Assembly (NCBI GenBank): GCA_003222895.1
Contig: QHXI01000078.1
Span: forward strand, 22,052 to 86,051
Length of the DNA stretch: 64,000 bases
Reading direction: 5' to 3'
DNA from: Acidobacteriota bacterium
GTDB lineage: Bacteria > Acidobacteriota > Blastocatellia > Pyrinomonadales > Pyrinomonadaceae
Under the pieces are notes generated by a model. The model made no database searches. It was not told the origin of the DNA and saw nothing but the letters and a program-made list of their open reading frames with translations. A program made the position numbers and the translations under genes. Positions 49,117-58,652 of the stretch are shown here, piece by piece (position 1 is the first letter of the stretch; each line of letters opens with the position of its first letter).

Positions 49117-50838
49117 TTACCCGTGCTGAACCGTTTCCAAAAACGCTTTCAGTTTTCGTGAACGCGACGGATGGCGCAACTTTCGCAGCGCCTTGGCCTC
49201 GATTTGACGAATGCGTTCGCGAGTCACGGCAAAATGTTGACCGACTTCTTCGAGTGTGTGCTCTGATCCAGTCGTGCCCAAACCGAACCGCATCTTGATC
49301 ACTTTCTCTTCGCGCGGCGTCAGCGTCGCCAGCACTTCGTCCGTGATCTCACGAAGGTTTGAAGCAACCACTTGATCCGAAGGATTCATGATCGATTTGT
49401 CTTCGATGAAGTCGCCCAGATGCGAATCCTCTTCTTCACCGATTGGCGTCTCGAGCGAAATCGGTTCCTGCGCTATCTTCAGGACCTTGCGCACTTTTGA
49501 AACCGGAATGTCCATTTTCTTGGCGATCTCTTCGCTCGTCGGTTCGCGTCCGAGTTCCTGCACCAGCGCGCGCGAAGTGCGAATCAGCTTATTGATCGTT
49601 TCGATCATGTGCACCGGAATACGAATCGTGCGCGCCTGATCGGCAATCGCGCGGGTGATGGCCTGACGAATCCACCACGTCGCGTAGGTTGAAAACTTAT
49701 AGCCGCGGCGCCACTCGAATTTGTCAACCGCCTTCATCAAACCGATGTTGCCTTCCTGAATCAGATCAAGGAACTGCAAACCGCGGTTCGTATACTTCTT
49801 GGCAATGGATACGACCAGGCGCAGGTTCGCTTCGACCAGTTCGCGTTTCGCTTGGCCGGTATGATGCTCGCCGGTGACGATTGCTTGCAGGCAACGCTTA
49901 ACTTCGACCGGCGAGATGTGGTGCTCTTCTTCAACCATCTGCAAACGCTTCTTCGCGGTCGAAACGTGCTTCTTATAGAGCTTGATGTCATCAGCCTTGA
50001 GCCGCTTCTTCGTTAGCCGATCGCTGTAGGTTGACAGCTCGCGTTCCGCCGATCGCACTTCCTTCTGCACGTTGCGAATAGCGTTGATCAGCCGCTGACG
50101 CGAACGTTCAGTCATGTTCAACCGGCCGATTTCATCGGCGATTTCAATGCGTAAGCGCCCAACTTTGCGTCGCAGTCGCGTCAGCTTCTTTGTCTTCTTA
50201 CCGCGCGTGATCTTTGTTTCCGTGCGCAGCTTGGCCCATTCCTTCAAAGTATTCTTGAACAGTCTGTTGATACGCTCGATGCCTTCGATGGTCCATTCGC
50301 GATACTCTTCGGCCTTGTCTTCTTCACCGGCGAGTTCGGCCTGCTCAGAGAAGGTGACGACTTCGCGGATGTTCAGTTTAAGTGCGGCGAGTTCCTCGCC
50401 CATTTTGACTAGCTCGGCCACGGCAATCGGCGAGCGCGCGATTGCTTTCTGAGTCTTGATCTGGCCACGCTCGATGCGCTTGGCGATTGCCACTTCGCCT
50501 TCGCGCGTCAACAAAGGAACGACGCCCATCTCACGCAGATACAAGCGAACCGGATCGTTCGTTTTCTCCAGCGCGCCTGCGGACAGATCAAGCTCTAATT
50601 CCTCGTCGCCATCTTCATCGTCGGTCGCGATGGCCGCGGCCTGTTCAATCAAACGCTCGTCGGAATCCGCGACGTGAATGTTCGACGCGTCCAGTTTCTG
50701 GAGCACGTCTTCAATGTCGTCGGGGGAAACCACGTTCTCAGGCAACTCGCGATTGAGATCGTCGTAAGACAAAAACTTCTTGTCGCCGCCCAATTGGAGC
50801 AGCCGATCCATTACATCGTCTTTTTCTTCAATAGCCAC
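49117..50838 (-). CDS. rpoD: RNA polymerase primary sigma factor (sigma-70)
   Basis: 573 residues from ATG 50838. Domain order is normal: region 1.1 (about 5-55), region 1.2 '[21 protein letters not shown]', a non-conserved insert (about 150-310), region 2 with '[31 protein letters not shown]' core and the -10-binding '[18 protein letters not shown]', region 3 '[20 protein letters not shown]', and region 4 '[21 protein letters not shown]' for -35 binding. Last gene of a mutS2-dnaG-rpoD unit, equivalent to the macromolecular synthesis operon. Confidence 0.98.
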   Translation of the reverse strand: MAIEEKDDVMDRLLQLGGDKKFLSYDDLNRELPENVVSPDDIEDVLQKLDASNIHVADSDERLIEQAAAIATDDEDGDEELELDLSAGALEKTNDPVRLYLREMGVVPLLTREGEVAIAKRIERGQIKTQKAIARSPIAVAELVKMGEELAALKLNIREVVTFSEQAELAGEEDKAEEYREWTIEGIERINRLFKNTLKEWAKLRTETKITRGKKTKKLTRLRRKVGRLRIEIADEIGRLNMTERSRQRLINAIRNVQKEVRSAERELSTYSDRLTKKRLKADDIKLYKKHVSTAKKRLQMVEEEHHISPVEVKRCLQAIVTGEHHTGQAKRELVEANLRLVVSIAKKYTNRGLQFLDLIQEGNIGLMKAVDKFEWRRGYKFSTYATWWIRQAITRAIADQARTIRIPVHMIETINKLIRTSRALVQELGREPTSEEIAKKMDIPVSKVRKVLKIAQEPISLETPIGEEEDSHLGDFIEDKSIMNPSDQVVASNLREITDEVLATLTPREEKVIKMRFGLGTTGSEHTLEEVGQHFAVTRERIRQIEAKALRKLRHPSRSRKLKAFLETVQHG

Positions 50839-50860
50839 TTTTGTTTTCCTATTAAGCTAA

Positions 50861-52666
50861 TCAAGCTGCATGGCCGCGCGGCAGCAGAGCATCGAGCGCG
50901 TCTCGCTGCTTTGTCATCTCCAGATGCTGCCGTTGTAGATCAAGGATCTGATTCTCGTCACCCGAGCGAATAGCGTCCGCGATCTGCTGTGTTAGTTCGT
51001 CCACAAGCCGATTAAGGCGCGACAGCCGAAGTGAATTCAAACACCGCTCAGCATCAGCTAACGATTCGTCGAAAGACTCGGCGGGTTCGTTAATCAATAT
51101 CCGCGGGAGAATCTCTGCCGCCGCTGGATTGTCCGCCGTAGCCTCGCTCAACGATTCGAAAGTGATTTCCTTGTCCTCTGTGCCCAGTTCTTTCAGCGCG
51201 CGAAAAATCGCGGCTGTTGCCAACCCTTCATAGTCGCTCGGCTCGAGTCGCGGCAGAATGATGTTTCGCAGCTCATCATTCGCCACCAAAAGCCCGAGCA
51301 GCTTTTCCTCTGCCACGGTCGGCTGAATGCTTTGCGCGAACACCTTCTGAACGGCTGCCGCGTCGGTGATTGAGCCGCGCACCTGTTGCCAAAGTTCGTG
51401 CCGCTGCTCACGCTGCAAGCGCAAACCGTCCATCGCGATGTCAAAATATTCGCGCTTCTGAATTCGATTCCGAACAGCGCGAACAAACGGAAGCGTCTCC
51501 TCTACTGCGGCGGCTTTATCGGCTGGGTTGTTGAGGTTACGATCCCGTACCGCTTGATCGATCACGAATTGTATATGGGGCTGTGCCTCTCCGCGGCGTC
51601 GGTTATATTCGGAAACGCCGTTTTTTCGGATGAAATCGTCAGGATCTGCGTTGTCCGGGAGGACCAGGACCTTGACTTCAATGTCTTCTGCCAGAATCGT
51701 TTCAATCGCCCGCTTTGCCGCCTGCACGCCCGCTCGATCACCATCATAGTTCACCAAAACTTTACGCGCAAACCGGCCAACCAGCTTCACTTGCTCAGGC
51801 GTGAGCGCGGTGCCCAAACTCGCGACCAAATTTCGCACGCCGAACTGATAAGGAATGATTAGATCGAGATAACCCTCGACGAGAATCGCAAAACCCTGTC
51901 GCCGAATTTCATCGCGAGTCAGATGCAGTCCATAAAGGTGACGGCCCTTTGTGTAGGCCGGAGTCTCAGGCGAGTTCAAGTATTTCGGGTCGCCCTCGGG
52001 ATCGAGCGTTCGCCCACCGAACGCGATCGGTTTTCCTTGCGCATCGAGAACTGGAAAAATTAGTCGGCCGCGAAAACGATCGTACGATCCGCCGTCGTCT
52101 CTTTTGACCACCAGGCCGCTCTTTTCCAGTTGCTCCTGGGTCGCACCTTTTTGCAGCAGATGAGTCGAAAGCGCTTCCCAACTATCGGGCGCGAAACCGA
52201 GCTGAAAAGCCTCCGTGGTCTCTTCCGTCAGTCCGCGCTGCTTTAGATATTGGCGAACAGATGCAGCCGCCCTGCTTTGCAACTGATCCTTCCACCAGGC
52301 GAGCGCCCACTGGTTCAATTCGATCACTTGATCGCTGTCGCGCTGGCGCGACTCAAACCGTCCGTCGTCGATTAACTTCGGCATCGGCACACCGGATTTT
52401 TCGGCCACGATTTTGATCGCTTCGGGAAATGTGACGCGCTCCATCTCCATGATGAAGTTGAAAACGGTGCCGCCCTTGTGACAGCCAAAGCAGAAGAACA
52501 TTTCCTTTGCCGGATTGACGTTGAATGAAGGCTTCGTCTCTTTGTGGAACGGGCAGGGCGCGCGCCAATTGGTGCCGGCTTTTTTCAACGAGACATAGTC
52601 CTGCACGATGCGAACGATGTCCGCTTGTCTTTTGAGATCTTCGATGAAGGTTTGCGGGAAACGCAT
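50861..52666 (-). CDS. dnaG: DNA primase
   Basis: 601 residues from ATG 52666, directly after the mutS2 stop. It makes RNA primers at the replication fork. N-terminal zinc ribbon with C38, H41, C59 and C62 ('CPFHKETKPSF', 'FFCFGCHKGG'); core with 'GRLIFPVLDAQGKPIAFGGR', TOPRIM motif 'AILVEGYLDLI' and 'DGDRAGVQAAKRAI'; C-terminal helicase-binding domain from about 440. The last residues contain a coiled stretch 'DLQRQHLEMTKQRDALDAL'. 22 bases before rpoD. Confidence 0.97.
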   Translation of the reverse strand: MRFPQTFIEDLKRQADIVRIVQDYVSLKKAGTNWRAPCPFHKETKPSFNVNPAKEMFFCFGCHKGGTVFNFIMEMERVTFPEAIKIVAEKSGVPMPKLIDDGRFESRQRDSDQVIELNQWALAWWKDQLQSRAAASVRQYLKQRGLTEETTEAFQLGFAPDSWEALSTHLLQKGATQEQLEKSGLVVKRDDGGSYDRFRGRLIFPVLDAQGKPIAFGGRTLDPEGDPKYLNSPETPAYTKGRHLYGLHLTRDEIRRQGFAILVEGYLDLIIPYQFGVRNLVASLGTALTPEQVKLVGRFARKVLVNYDGDRAGVQAAKRAIETILAEDIEVKVLVLPDNADPDDFIRKNGVSEYNRRRGEAQPHIQFVIDQAVRDRNLNNPADKAAAVEETLPFVRAVRNRIQKREYFDIAMDGLRLQREQRHELWQQVRGSITDAAAVQKVFAQSIQPTVAEEKLLGLLVANDELRNIILPRLEPSDYEGLATAAIFRALKELGTEDKEITFESLSEATADNPAAAEILPRILINEPAESFDESLADAERCLNSLRLSRLNRLVDELTQQIADAIRSGDENQILDLQRQHLEMTKQRDALDALLPRGHAA

Positions 52667-55369
52667 TTAGGATTTTATTTCTACAATCGTCGCGCCACTG
52701 CCGCCCTGATCCTGTGGCGCTGCTGCGAATCGCGCGACGTGTGGATGATCCGAGAGCAATTCGGCAACGCTACGACGCAACGCGCCGGTGCCGTGGCCGT
52801 GGATTATGCGCACTTCGGTCTGACCGTTCAAGAAGGCTTCGTCGAGAAACTTATCAACCAGATCGGCGGCTTCGTCAGTTGTCTTACCGATCAGCTTCAG
52901 TTCGGCCATATTCGTGAACTTGGAACCTGATTCTCTTGAATGCAGATGAAGCTCAGTGGCCGTCGCTCGGCGACTCAGCTCTTCAAGTGAGCCCTCTCTG
53001 GCGGTCGGGCTACTGTCCCGGCCCATCGTTGTTCGATTGGTGGTTTCGTCAATCAATTCGAGATTCGAAATCTTTTCACGCAGGTGAAGCGAGCCTACTC
53101 GGACATTAGCTTGATCATCCTTGAGCTGGTCGATAGTGCCAATTGAACCGAACGAAAGAAGGCGCACCCGGTCGCCAACTTTGAAATCACGCGCCGGAGC
53201 GCGGGCAGCCTTGCCCTCAACGCGCGCGTCGATGCGTTCAACTTCAATCGAATCCGCAGCGGATTTCTCAAGCCGATCGTTAACTACTTTCCCGTCACGC
53301 AAAACTTTCACGCCGCGAAGCTGTGCAGGCAAATTCTGAGTTTCAGCTTTCGGTTGTTTCGCGGTCTGCAATCTAGCGGCTTGCGACATTGCTTCGGCTG
53401 CTTTTTGGGCTTCACGTTTCAGTTCAGACGCGCGTTTCTCTGCTTCGCGTTCAACCTTCACGCGCGCTGCTCGATCTTCGATCTTTGAGAGCAGATCGCG
53501 GCTGAACTTTTCGAAATCTGAAATTGATTGGGCGAGATCGGTTGTGAATTGCGATTGACGATCGGATTCACGTTTTTGAAACTCCCGATCGAGCGACGCA
53601 AATTTTTCGGCGACTGCCGCACGTTCTTCTTCCAGAGCTTTCCGCAGGCTGGCTGCCGCTTCGGCCTCACTCTTGATCCGGCGCAGATATTCGATCGCGT
53701 CCAGCGATGATTGTTTGAGGTTCGTAGCGGCGTTCTCGAGTAACTCGTCCGGGATGCCAAAGCGGCGCGCGATTTCCAAACCTGACGAAGATCCGGCGAG
53801 CCCGACCAGCAGACGATAGGTTGGCTGCAGCGTTTTCTCGTCGAATTCGACGCTGGCATTCAACACGCCCGGCTCGTTCGCCGCATACATCTTCAAACCA
53901 GAATAATGTGTCGTCGCAAGCACCTGCGCGCCGCGCTGTTTGAAGTGGTCGACGACCGCGACGCCCAACGCGGAGCCTTCTTCGGGATCGGTGCCGGTGC
54001 CGACTTCGTCGAGCATAACCAGTACGGGCGTCTCGCATGATTCGATCATCCCGGCAATGTTCGCGACATGCGAAGTGAATGTCGAAAGGTTAGCAGCGAT
54101 AGATTGCTGATCGCCGATATCAGCCAGTATCGATCGGTAGAAGGGCACGTGTGCTTCTTTCGCCGGAACCGGCAAGCCCGACAAGGCCATCAACGACAGC
54201 AGCCCGGCAGTCTTCAAGACGATTGTCTTGCCTCCGGCATTCGCACCGGATATGACCATGACCGGATGATCCGAATCGAGTTTGAAGGACACCGGAACGA
54301 CCTCGCCGCCCGATGCTCTAAGGTTCTGTTCCAGAAGAGGATGCCGGGCGCTGATAAATTTGAGAGTTGTGTCTATTTGGAGTGCGGTGGCAGAGCGAAG
54401 CGGCGACACCGCTTTGGATCCGTTTTCGATCTCTTGCGCGGGAGATTGATCCAAAGCGCCGTCGCCGCTTCGCTCTGCCGGCGCACTCCAAACTTCCGGC
54501 ACCACACATTCAAATCTTTCGCCGAACGCAGCCTTAGCGTTGATGAAATCCAGCTCGGTGATGGCTTCGGCGGCGAGTTCAATCGAAGGTAGTTGATTTC
54601 TCAATTCTTCCGATAGAGCAAACAAGATTTCGGCGATCTCACGCTGTTCAGCTTCGCGCAGATTTTGAAGTTCGTTGTTCGCATCGATTGTTTCCAGCGG
54701 CTCGATGAATACAGTTGCGCCTGACGACGACGATCCGTGCGCCACGCCTTTGATTCGTGATTGATGGTCGGCGCGGACCGGAATGACAAACCGATCGTTA
54801 CGCACAGTGACCAGTTCTTCCTGAACCGATTCGCTCGCGCGGCGCATCAGGCGTTCCAGCGAGCGCGTGATTCGCGAGCGCGCGTTGGCGAGGTCGCGAC
54901 GAATCGATGCGAGTTGCGGACTCGCCCGATCGTCGAGTTCGCCGCTGGGCAGAATCTTTTTCTGCAACACCCCGGCCAGCTTTTTCAAATCGGTAGAAAG
55001 CTGCGCGACGATTTCAAAAAGCGTCGGAGACGTTTCACGCTCAGCAACGATCGCGGCGCGCGCATCGACTGCACGTTCACACAGTCGCGCGAGATCAAGC
55101 ATCGCCAGCGGCTCGAGTGCTGTTCCCGCAATCTTCAAGCGCGCGATCGATTCCATTAGATCGGTGATTCCCTCGAACGACAGACGCGCGCCGCGGGCAC
55201 GCAGTTCGACCATCTCGCCGGCGGCACGCAGCTCACGACTCAACTGCTCATAATCATCGATAGGCGCGAGCGCATCGATCCGCGCCCGGCCTGTGTCGGT
55301 CTGCGCATAACGACGCACGAGCGCGCGCAGCGGATCGAATTCCAAAGTCTTGAAAGCTTGATCGTTCAT
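52667..55369 (-). CDS. mutS2: Endonuclease MutS2 with two repeat-derived inserts
   Basis: 900 residues from ATG 55369 ('MNDQAFKTLEFDPL'), longer than the usual 780-800. MutS2 is a branched-DNA/ribosome-collision ATPase with a nuclease tail. Marks: 'RAGEMVELRARGARLSFEG'-like clamp region, Walker A 'SGANAGGKTIVLKT', 'LADIGDQQSIAANLSTFTSH', Walker B 'LVMLDEVGTGTDPEEGSA', then a long charged coiled coil, KOW-like 'KVGDRVRLLSFGSIG', and the C-terminal Smr domain with 'HGHGTGALRRSV'. Residues about 293-331 are encoded by a palindromic element and about 782-794 ('SSPTAREGSLEE') by another. Both leave the frame open and lie between conserved parts. Confidence 0.94.
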   Translation of the reverse strand: MNDQAFKTLEFDPLRALVRRYAQTDTGRARIDALAPIDDYEQLSRELRAAGEMVELRARGARLSFEGITDLMESIARLKIAGTALEPLAMLDLARLCERAVDARAAIVAERETSPTLFEIVAQLSTDLKKLAGVLQKKILPSGELDDRASPQLASIRRDLANARSRITRSLERLMRRASESVQEELVTVRNDRFVIPVRADHQSRIKGVAHGSSSSGATVFIEPLETIDANNELQNLREAEQREIAEILFALSEELRNQLPSIELAAEAITELDFINAKAAFGERFECVVPEVWSAPAERSGDGALDQSPAQEIENGSKAVSPLRSATALQIDTTLKFISARHPLLEQNLRASGGEVVPVSFKLDSDHPVMVISGANAGGKTIVLKTAGLLSLMALSGLPVPAKEAHVPFYRSILADIGDQQSIAANLSTFTSHVANIAGMIESCETPVLVMLDEVGTGTDPEEGSALGVAVVDHFKQRGAQVLATTHYSGLKMYAANEPGVLNASVEFDEKTLQPTYRLLVGLAGSSSGLEIARRFGIPDELLENAATNLKQSSLDAIEYLRRIKSEAEAAASLRKALEEERAAVAEKFASLDREFQKRESDRQSQFTTDLAQSISDFEKFSRDLLSKIEDRAARVKVEREAEKRASELKREAQKAAEAMSQAARLQTAKQPKAETQNLPAQLRGVKVLRDGKVVNDRLEKSAADSIEVERIDARVEGKAARAPARDFKVGDRVRLLSFGSIGTIDQLKDDQANVRVGSLHLREKISNLELIDETTNRTTMGRDSSPTAREGSLEELSRRATATELHLHSRESGSKFTNMAELKLIGKTTDEAADLVDKFLDEAFLNGQTEVRIIHGHGTGALRRSVAELLSDHPHVARFAAAPQDQGGSGATIVEIKS
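52984..53015. repeat. Palindrome-family repeat in frame near the mutS2 Smr domain
   Basis: 'GTGAGCCCTCTCTGGCGGTCGG' followed by 'GCTACTGTCCC' matches the repeat copies at 48785-48817 and 57680-57712. Read on the coding strand it gives 'SPTAREGSLEEL', the linker between the KOW-like part and the Smr domain. Confidence 0.75.
54377..54492. repeat. 116-bp palindromic element in frame inside mutS2
   Basis: Arms 54377-54419 and 54450-54492 are inverted copies with three mismatches and match the arms of the 7815-7980 element ('TTGGAGTGCG(C/G)...CTTTGGAT'). The loop (about 30 bases) differs from that copy. It encodes about 39 residues of MutS2 between 'CVVPEVW' and 'ISARHPLL', a segment that other MutS2 proteins lack. 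Confidence 0.9.
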
Positions 55370-55421
55370 CTGTGTGACTTCAATCTTATCACTTGAGGTT
55401 CGTACCGCGTTGGCGGTAGAG

Positions 55422-55494
55422 GTCAGTACCACCTGCGTCAGCAGGTGGGATAAATTGGCGCCTGATTCCATCCGCTCACGCGGATGGTACTGAC
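55422..55494. repeat. Palindromic repeat GTCAGTACC...GGTACTGAC
   Basis: Outer arms GTCAGTACC and GGTACTGAC enclose two smaller palindromes, 'CACCTGCGTCAGCAGGTG' and 'CCATCCGCTCACGCGGATGG'. It lies in the 262-base divergent gap between mutS2 and the isocitrate dehydrogenase gene. Nothing else is evident in that gap apart from the ribosome site near 55618. Confidence 0.85.
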
Positions 55495-55631
55495 TTCACA
55501 GCTCAGTTCACGTCAAGGCTCACGCCAACTGTAACAAATTGTGATTGGAGTCACTGCTGCTCTCTTTGATCGCTTCTATCTTTTGACTTATATTCGTGAA
55601 CTTCTCAAACCAAAAGAAAGGCAATAATCAC

Positions 55632-57086
55632 ATGCCAACTATTCCTATCACCGTCGCATACGGCGACGGCATCGGCCCTGAAATTATGGAAGCAACGCTT
55701 CACATTTTGAAGGAAGCGGGCGCGAAACTGGCCATCGAAAAAATCGATATCGGCGAAAAGGTCTATCTATCCGGCAATACTTCGGGAATTGATCCCAGCG
55801 CGTGGGACTCGCTGCGCAGCACGAAAGTTTTTCTCAAAGCTCCGATCACGACGCCGCAAGGCGGAGGCTACAAGAGTCTGAACGTGACCGTCCGCAAGAC
55901 GCTAGGTCTGTACGCGAACGTGCGGCCGTGCGTTTCCTATCATCCATTTATCGAGACGAAGCATCCGGGCATGGATCTCGTGATCGTGCGCGAGAACGAA
56001 GAGGATCTTTACGCGGGTATCGAGTATCGCCAAAGCGATCAGGTGATGGCTTGTCTGAAGCTGATCTCGCGTCCGGGTTCAGAGAAGATTGTGCGCTACG
56101 CGTTTGAATATGCGCGCACTCATGATCGCAAAAAAGTTACCTGCTTCACTAAAGACAACATCATGAAACTGACCGACGGTCTGTTTCACAAAGTCTTCAA
56201 CGAGATCGCCGCCGAATATCCCGGTATCGAAAACGAACATTGGATCGTGGACATCGGCGCAGCGAAGATGGCCGACACGCCGAATGCCTTCGACGTGATC
56301 GTAATGCCGAATCTTTATGGCGACATCTTGTCGGACGTCGCGGCGCAAATTGCCGGCTCGGTCGGTCTCGCCGGTTCCGCGAACATCGGCGAGAACATCT
56401 CGATGTTCGAAGCGATTCACGGATCGGCGCCTCGTCGCGCGGGCCAAAACCTGGCGAATCCGTCGGGCTTGTTGCTCGGCGCGATTTTGATGCTGGTCCA
56501 TATCGGTCAGACCGCGAGTGCCGAGCGAGTTCACAATGCATGGCTGCGGACGATTGAAGACGGCGTGCACACCTACGATATCTTCAAAGAGAGCATCAGC
56601 AAGCAGAAAGTTGGGACGAAAGAATTCGCGCAAGCCGTGGTTGAACGACTTGGCAAACGACCGAACACTTTGAAGGCCGTTGCCTACAAACAGGAAGATG
56701 TCGAAGAGGTTTGCAGCGAAACGATCGTCAAAGAACGTTCAGACACCAAGAAGGAACTGGTCGGCGTCGATGTGTTTCTGGATTGGCTAAAGGGCTCGCC
56801 GGACAACTTGGGTGACGCGCTCTCAAAACTCGTCCCGGACGGTTTGCAACTCGCGATGATCAGTAACCGCGGCGTTAAGGTCTGGCCGGGCGGCGCGGCC
56901 GAAACGTTCTGTTCCGATCAGTGGCGCTGCCGGTTCATGTCGAAAAACAAAGGCGCTCCGATTTCGCATAAAGACATCATCGACGTCCTGGGCAGGGTTG
57001 AAGGCGCCGGCTTTGATTTCATCAAGACAGAAAACCTGTGCAACTTTGATGGCGAGCGTGGTTACTCATTAGATCAAGGAGAATAA
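55632..57086 (+). CDS. icd: Isocitrate dehydrogenase (NADP-type, long form)
   Basis: 484 residues from ATG 55632, preceded by GAAAGG; the open frame back to 55596 adds 12 residues without homology. The dehydrogenase core is clear: 'VAYGDGIGPEIMEAT', 'SLNVTVRKTLGLYANVRPC', 'IVRENEEDLYAGIEYRQ', 'TCFTKDNIMKLTDGLFH', 'MPNLYGDILSDVAAQIAGS' and 'FEAIHGSAPRRAGQN'. A further C-terminal region of about 150 residues is typical of the Thermus-like long isocitrate dehydrogenases. It makes 2-oxoglutarate in the TCA cycle. The Ser/Thr in 'SLNVTVRK' corresponds to the substrate-binding site. Confidence 0.92.
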   Translation: MPTIPITVAYGDGIGPEIMEATLHILKEAGAKLAIEKIDIGEKVYLSGNTSGIDPSAWDSLRSTKVFLKAPITTPQGGGYKSLNVTVRKTLGLYANVRPCVSYHPFIETKHPGMDLVIVRENEEDLYAGIEYRQSDQVMACLKLISRPGSEKIVRYAFEYARTHDRKKVTCFTKDNIMKLTDGLFHKVFNEIAAEYPGIENEHWIVDIGAAKMADTPNAFDVIVMPNLYGDILSDVAAQIAGSVGLAGSANIGENISMFEAIHGSAPRRAGQNLANPSGLLLGAILMLVHIGQTASAERVHNAWLRTIEDGVHTYDIFKESISKQKVGTKEFAQAVVERLGKRPNTLKAVAYKQEDVEEVCSETIVKERSDTKKELVGVDVFLDWLKGSPDNLGDALSKLVPDGLQLAMISNRGVKVWPGGAAETFCSDQWRCRFMSKNKGAPISHKDIIDVLGRVEGAGFDFIKTENLCNFDGERGYSLDQGE

Positions 57087-57205
57087 GAATCAACGATGAA
57101 CGCTGAATGATGAATGATGAAGTGAGACAAACGATGGCGAAGAAAAAGTCACCACCAAAAAATGAGAAATCGCTCAGCCTTCCGCGTTCATCCTTCCTCG
57201 TTGCC
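57087..57205. repeat. Inverted AATGATGAA / TTCATCCTTCC short repeats spanning purE start
   Basis: 'AACGATGAACGCTGAATGATG' and 'AATGATGAAGTGAG' at 57093-57125 face 'CTCAGCCTTCCGCG' and 'TTCATCCTTCCTC' at 57173-57200. The second arm lies inside the purE frame and encodes 'SLPRSSFL'. Confidence 0.6.
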
Positions 57206-57667
57206 GTAGTGATGGGCAGCAAGTCCGACTGGGACACGATGCGCACGGCGTCCGAGACGCTTGAGAAGTTCGGTGTGCCGCACGAGTCACATGTGATGTC
57301 TGCGCATCGCACGCCGGCGCTCGCTTCGGAATTTGCGAGCACTGCGGATTCGCGCGGCATCGAAGTGATCATCGCGGCGGCTGGCGGCGCGGCGCATCTC
57401 GCCGGTGTAATGGCGGCGCACACGACTTTGCCGGTGCTCGGTGTGCCGATGACGAGCGTGTTGAACGGACTTGATTCATTGCTCTCGACGGTGCAGATGC
57501 CGGGTGGAATTCCCGTCGGAACATTTGCGATTGGAAAAGCCGGAGCAATGAACGCGGCATTATTCGCGATAGCGGTCCTCGCGAACAGTCGTCCTGAATT
57601 GAAAGAGAAGTTGCGCGCGTTTCGTGAGGAACAGGAAAAAAAGATTAGAGGGACGAGGTTGGATTAG
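57134..57667 (+). CDS. purE: N5-carboxyaminoimidazole ribonucleotide mutase
   Basis: 177 residues from ATG 57134. It shifts the carboxyl group of N5-CAIR to CAIR in purine synthesis. The active-site loop 'VVMGSKSDWDTMRTASETL' and 'VMSAHRTPALASEFA' (catalytic His), 'AAAGGAAHLAGVMAAHT' and 'PVLGVPMTS' are intact. The first 24 residues precede the normal PurE start and include 'SLPRSSFL', encoded by a short-repeat arm, so the N-terminal extension may be a by-product of repeat spread. purK is not adjacent. Confidence 0.95.
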   Translation: MAKKKSPPKNEKSLSLPRSSFLVAVVMGSKSDWDTMRTASETLEKFGVPHESHVMSAHRTPALASEFASTADSRGIEVIIAAAGGAAHLAGVMAAHTTLPVLGVPMTSVLNGLDSLLSTVQMPGGIPVGTFAIGKAGAMNAALFAIAVLANSRPELKEKLRAFREEQEKKIRGTRLD

Positions 57668-57675
57668 TTCACCGG

Positions 57676-57712
57676 TAACGTGAGTCCTCCCCTTACGGTC
57701 GGGCTTCTGATC
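57676..57712. repeat. Palindrome-family repeat at the 3' end of the ROK gene
   Basis: 'GTGAGTCCTCCCCTTACGG' followed by 'TCGGGCTTCTGATCC' matches the repeats at 48785-48817 and 52984-53015. On the minus strand it supplies the final ROK codons 'SEARP' and the TAA stop at 57693-57695. Confidence 0.75.
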
Positions 57713-58652
57713 CGTCAGCATCTCTCGCCAGCAACGCCGCGCCGATAGCGACGCCATTCGTTCCCAGTTCGGCGGCGACAATCCGCGTCGCTTCGAAGCA
57801 CGGTTGAAACGAACGCTTGCCGGCTTCCTCGATAATTGGCTTAAGGATCAAGTCTCCCGCTCCCATGATCGCTCCGCCGAGAATCACCTTTTCAATACTC
57901 AGCAGATTGATGATGCTGGCGACCGCGATGCCAATCGATCGGCCGGTGCGCTCGAGCATCATGATGGAAAAGTCGTCACCGTTTGTCGCCGCCAACGCAA
58001 GATCCGAGGCGGTGAAGTCTTCCTGCATCGCCAGACTTGAAAGCGACGAAGTCGAATCGCGATTCAAACGTTCGCGCGCGCGCCGCACGATGTTTGGTCC
58101 GGACGCGGTCGTTTCCAAACATCCGTTGTTGCCGCACACGCATTCGGCGCCTTCAGTGTCGATCGTGATGTGTCCAATTTCACCAGCGCATCCCGACGCG
58201 CCAGTCCATAGTTTTCCGTCGAGGATGATCGCGCCGCCAATCGCTTCGCCGATTCCGATGTAGAAAATATCTCGCGCGTCGCGTCCAGCGCCGGCTTTGT
58301 ATTCGCCGTAGGCGGCAGAGTTCGCATCGTTCTCCAATTCGAAGCGCAGACCGGTGGCCTGCATCAGCTCGGCATGAATATGTTCCTGCGCGGTGAAGGG
58401 AAGTCCGGTCGAGATCAGCACCCGATCCGTTTCGCGATTCACAAGTCCGGGGATGGCAACTCCGACGGACCTAATCTCGCCGGACTCGCGCAAGGCTTTA
58501 GTCAAATCGGCGATGGCGCTAATCAAATTTTCCGGCTCGTAAGTTGATTCGCGACGGCCGATCACCTCGCCGGCTTCAGAGATCAAAACGCCCCGCATCG
58601 TCGCCAGGGCGACTTCAATTCCAGCAAAATTGTTTGGAGACTGTTCCGGCAT
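57693..58652 (-). CDS. ROK-family sugar kinase
   Basis: 319 residues from ATG 58652. Actin-fold kinase with N-terminal 'FAGIEVALATMRGVLI' phosphate-loop region, 'NDANSAAYGEY', the ROK signature with zinc site 'GEIGHITIDTEGAECVCGNNGCLE' in which the four-ligand Cys/His pattern is complete, and 'EKVILGGAIMGAG'. It probably phosphorylates glucose or a related hexose or amino sugar with ATP; it has no helix-turn-helix, so it is not a repressor. The last five codons come from a repeat element. Confidence 0.9.
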   Translation of the reverse strand: MPEQSPNNFAGIEVALATMRGVLISEAGEVIGRRESTYEPENLISAIADLTKALRESGEIRSVGVAIPGLVNRETDRVLISTGLPFTAQEHIHAELMQATGLRFELENDANSAAYGEYKAGAGRDARDIFYIGIGEAIGGAIILDGKLWTGASGCAGEIGHITIDTEGAECVCGNNGCLETTASGPNIVRRARERLNRDSTSSLSSLAMQEDFTASDLALAATNGDDFSIMMLERTGRSIGIAVASIINLLSIEKVILGGAIMGAGDLILKPIIEEAGKRSFQPCFEATRIVAAELGTNGVAIGAALLARDADGSEARP

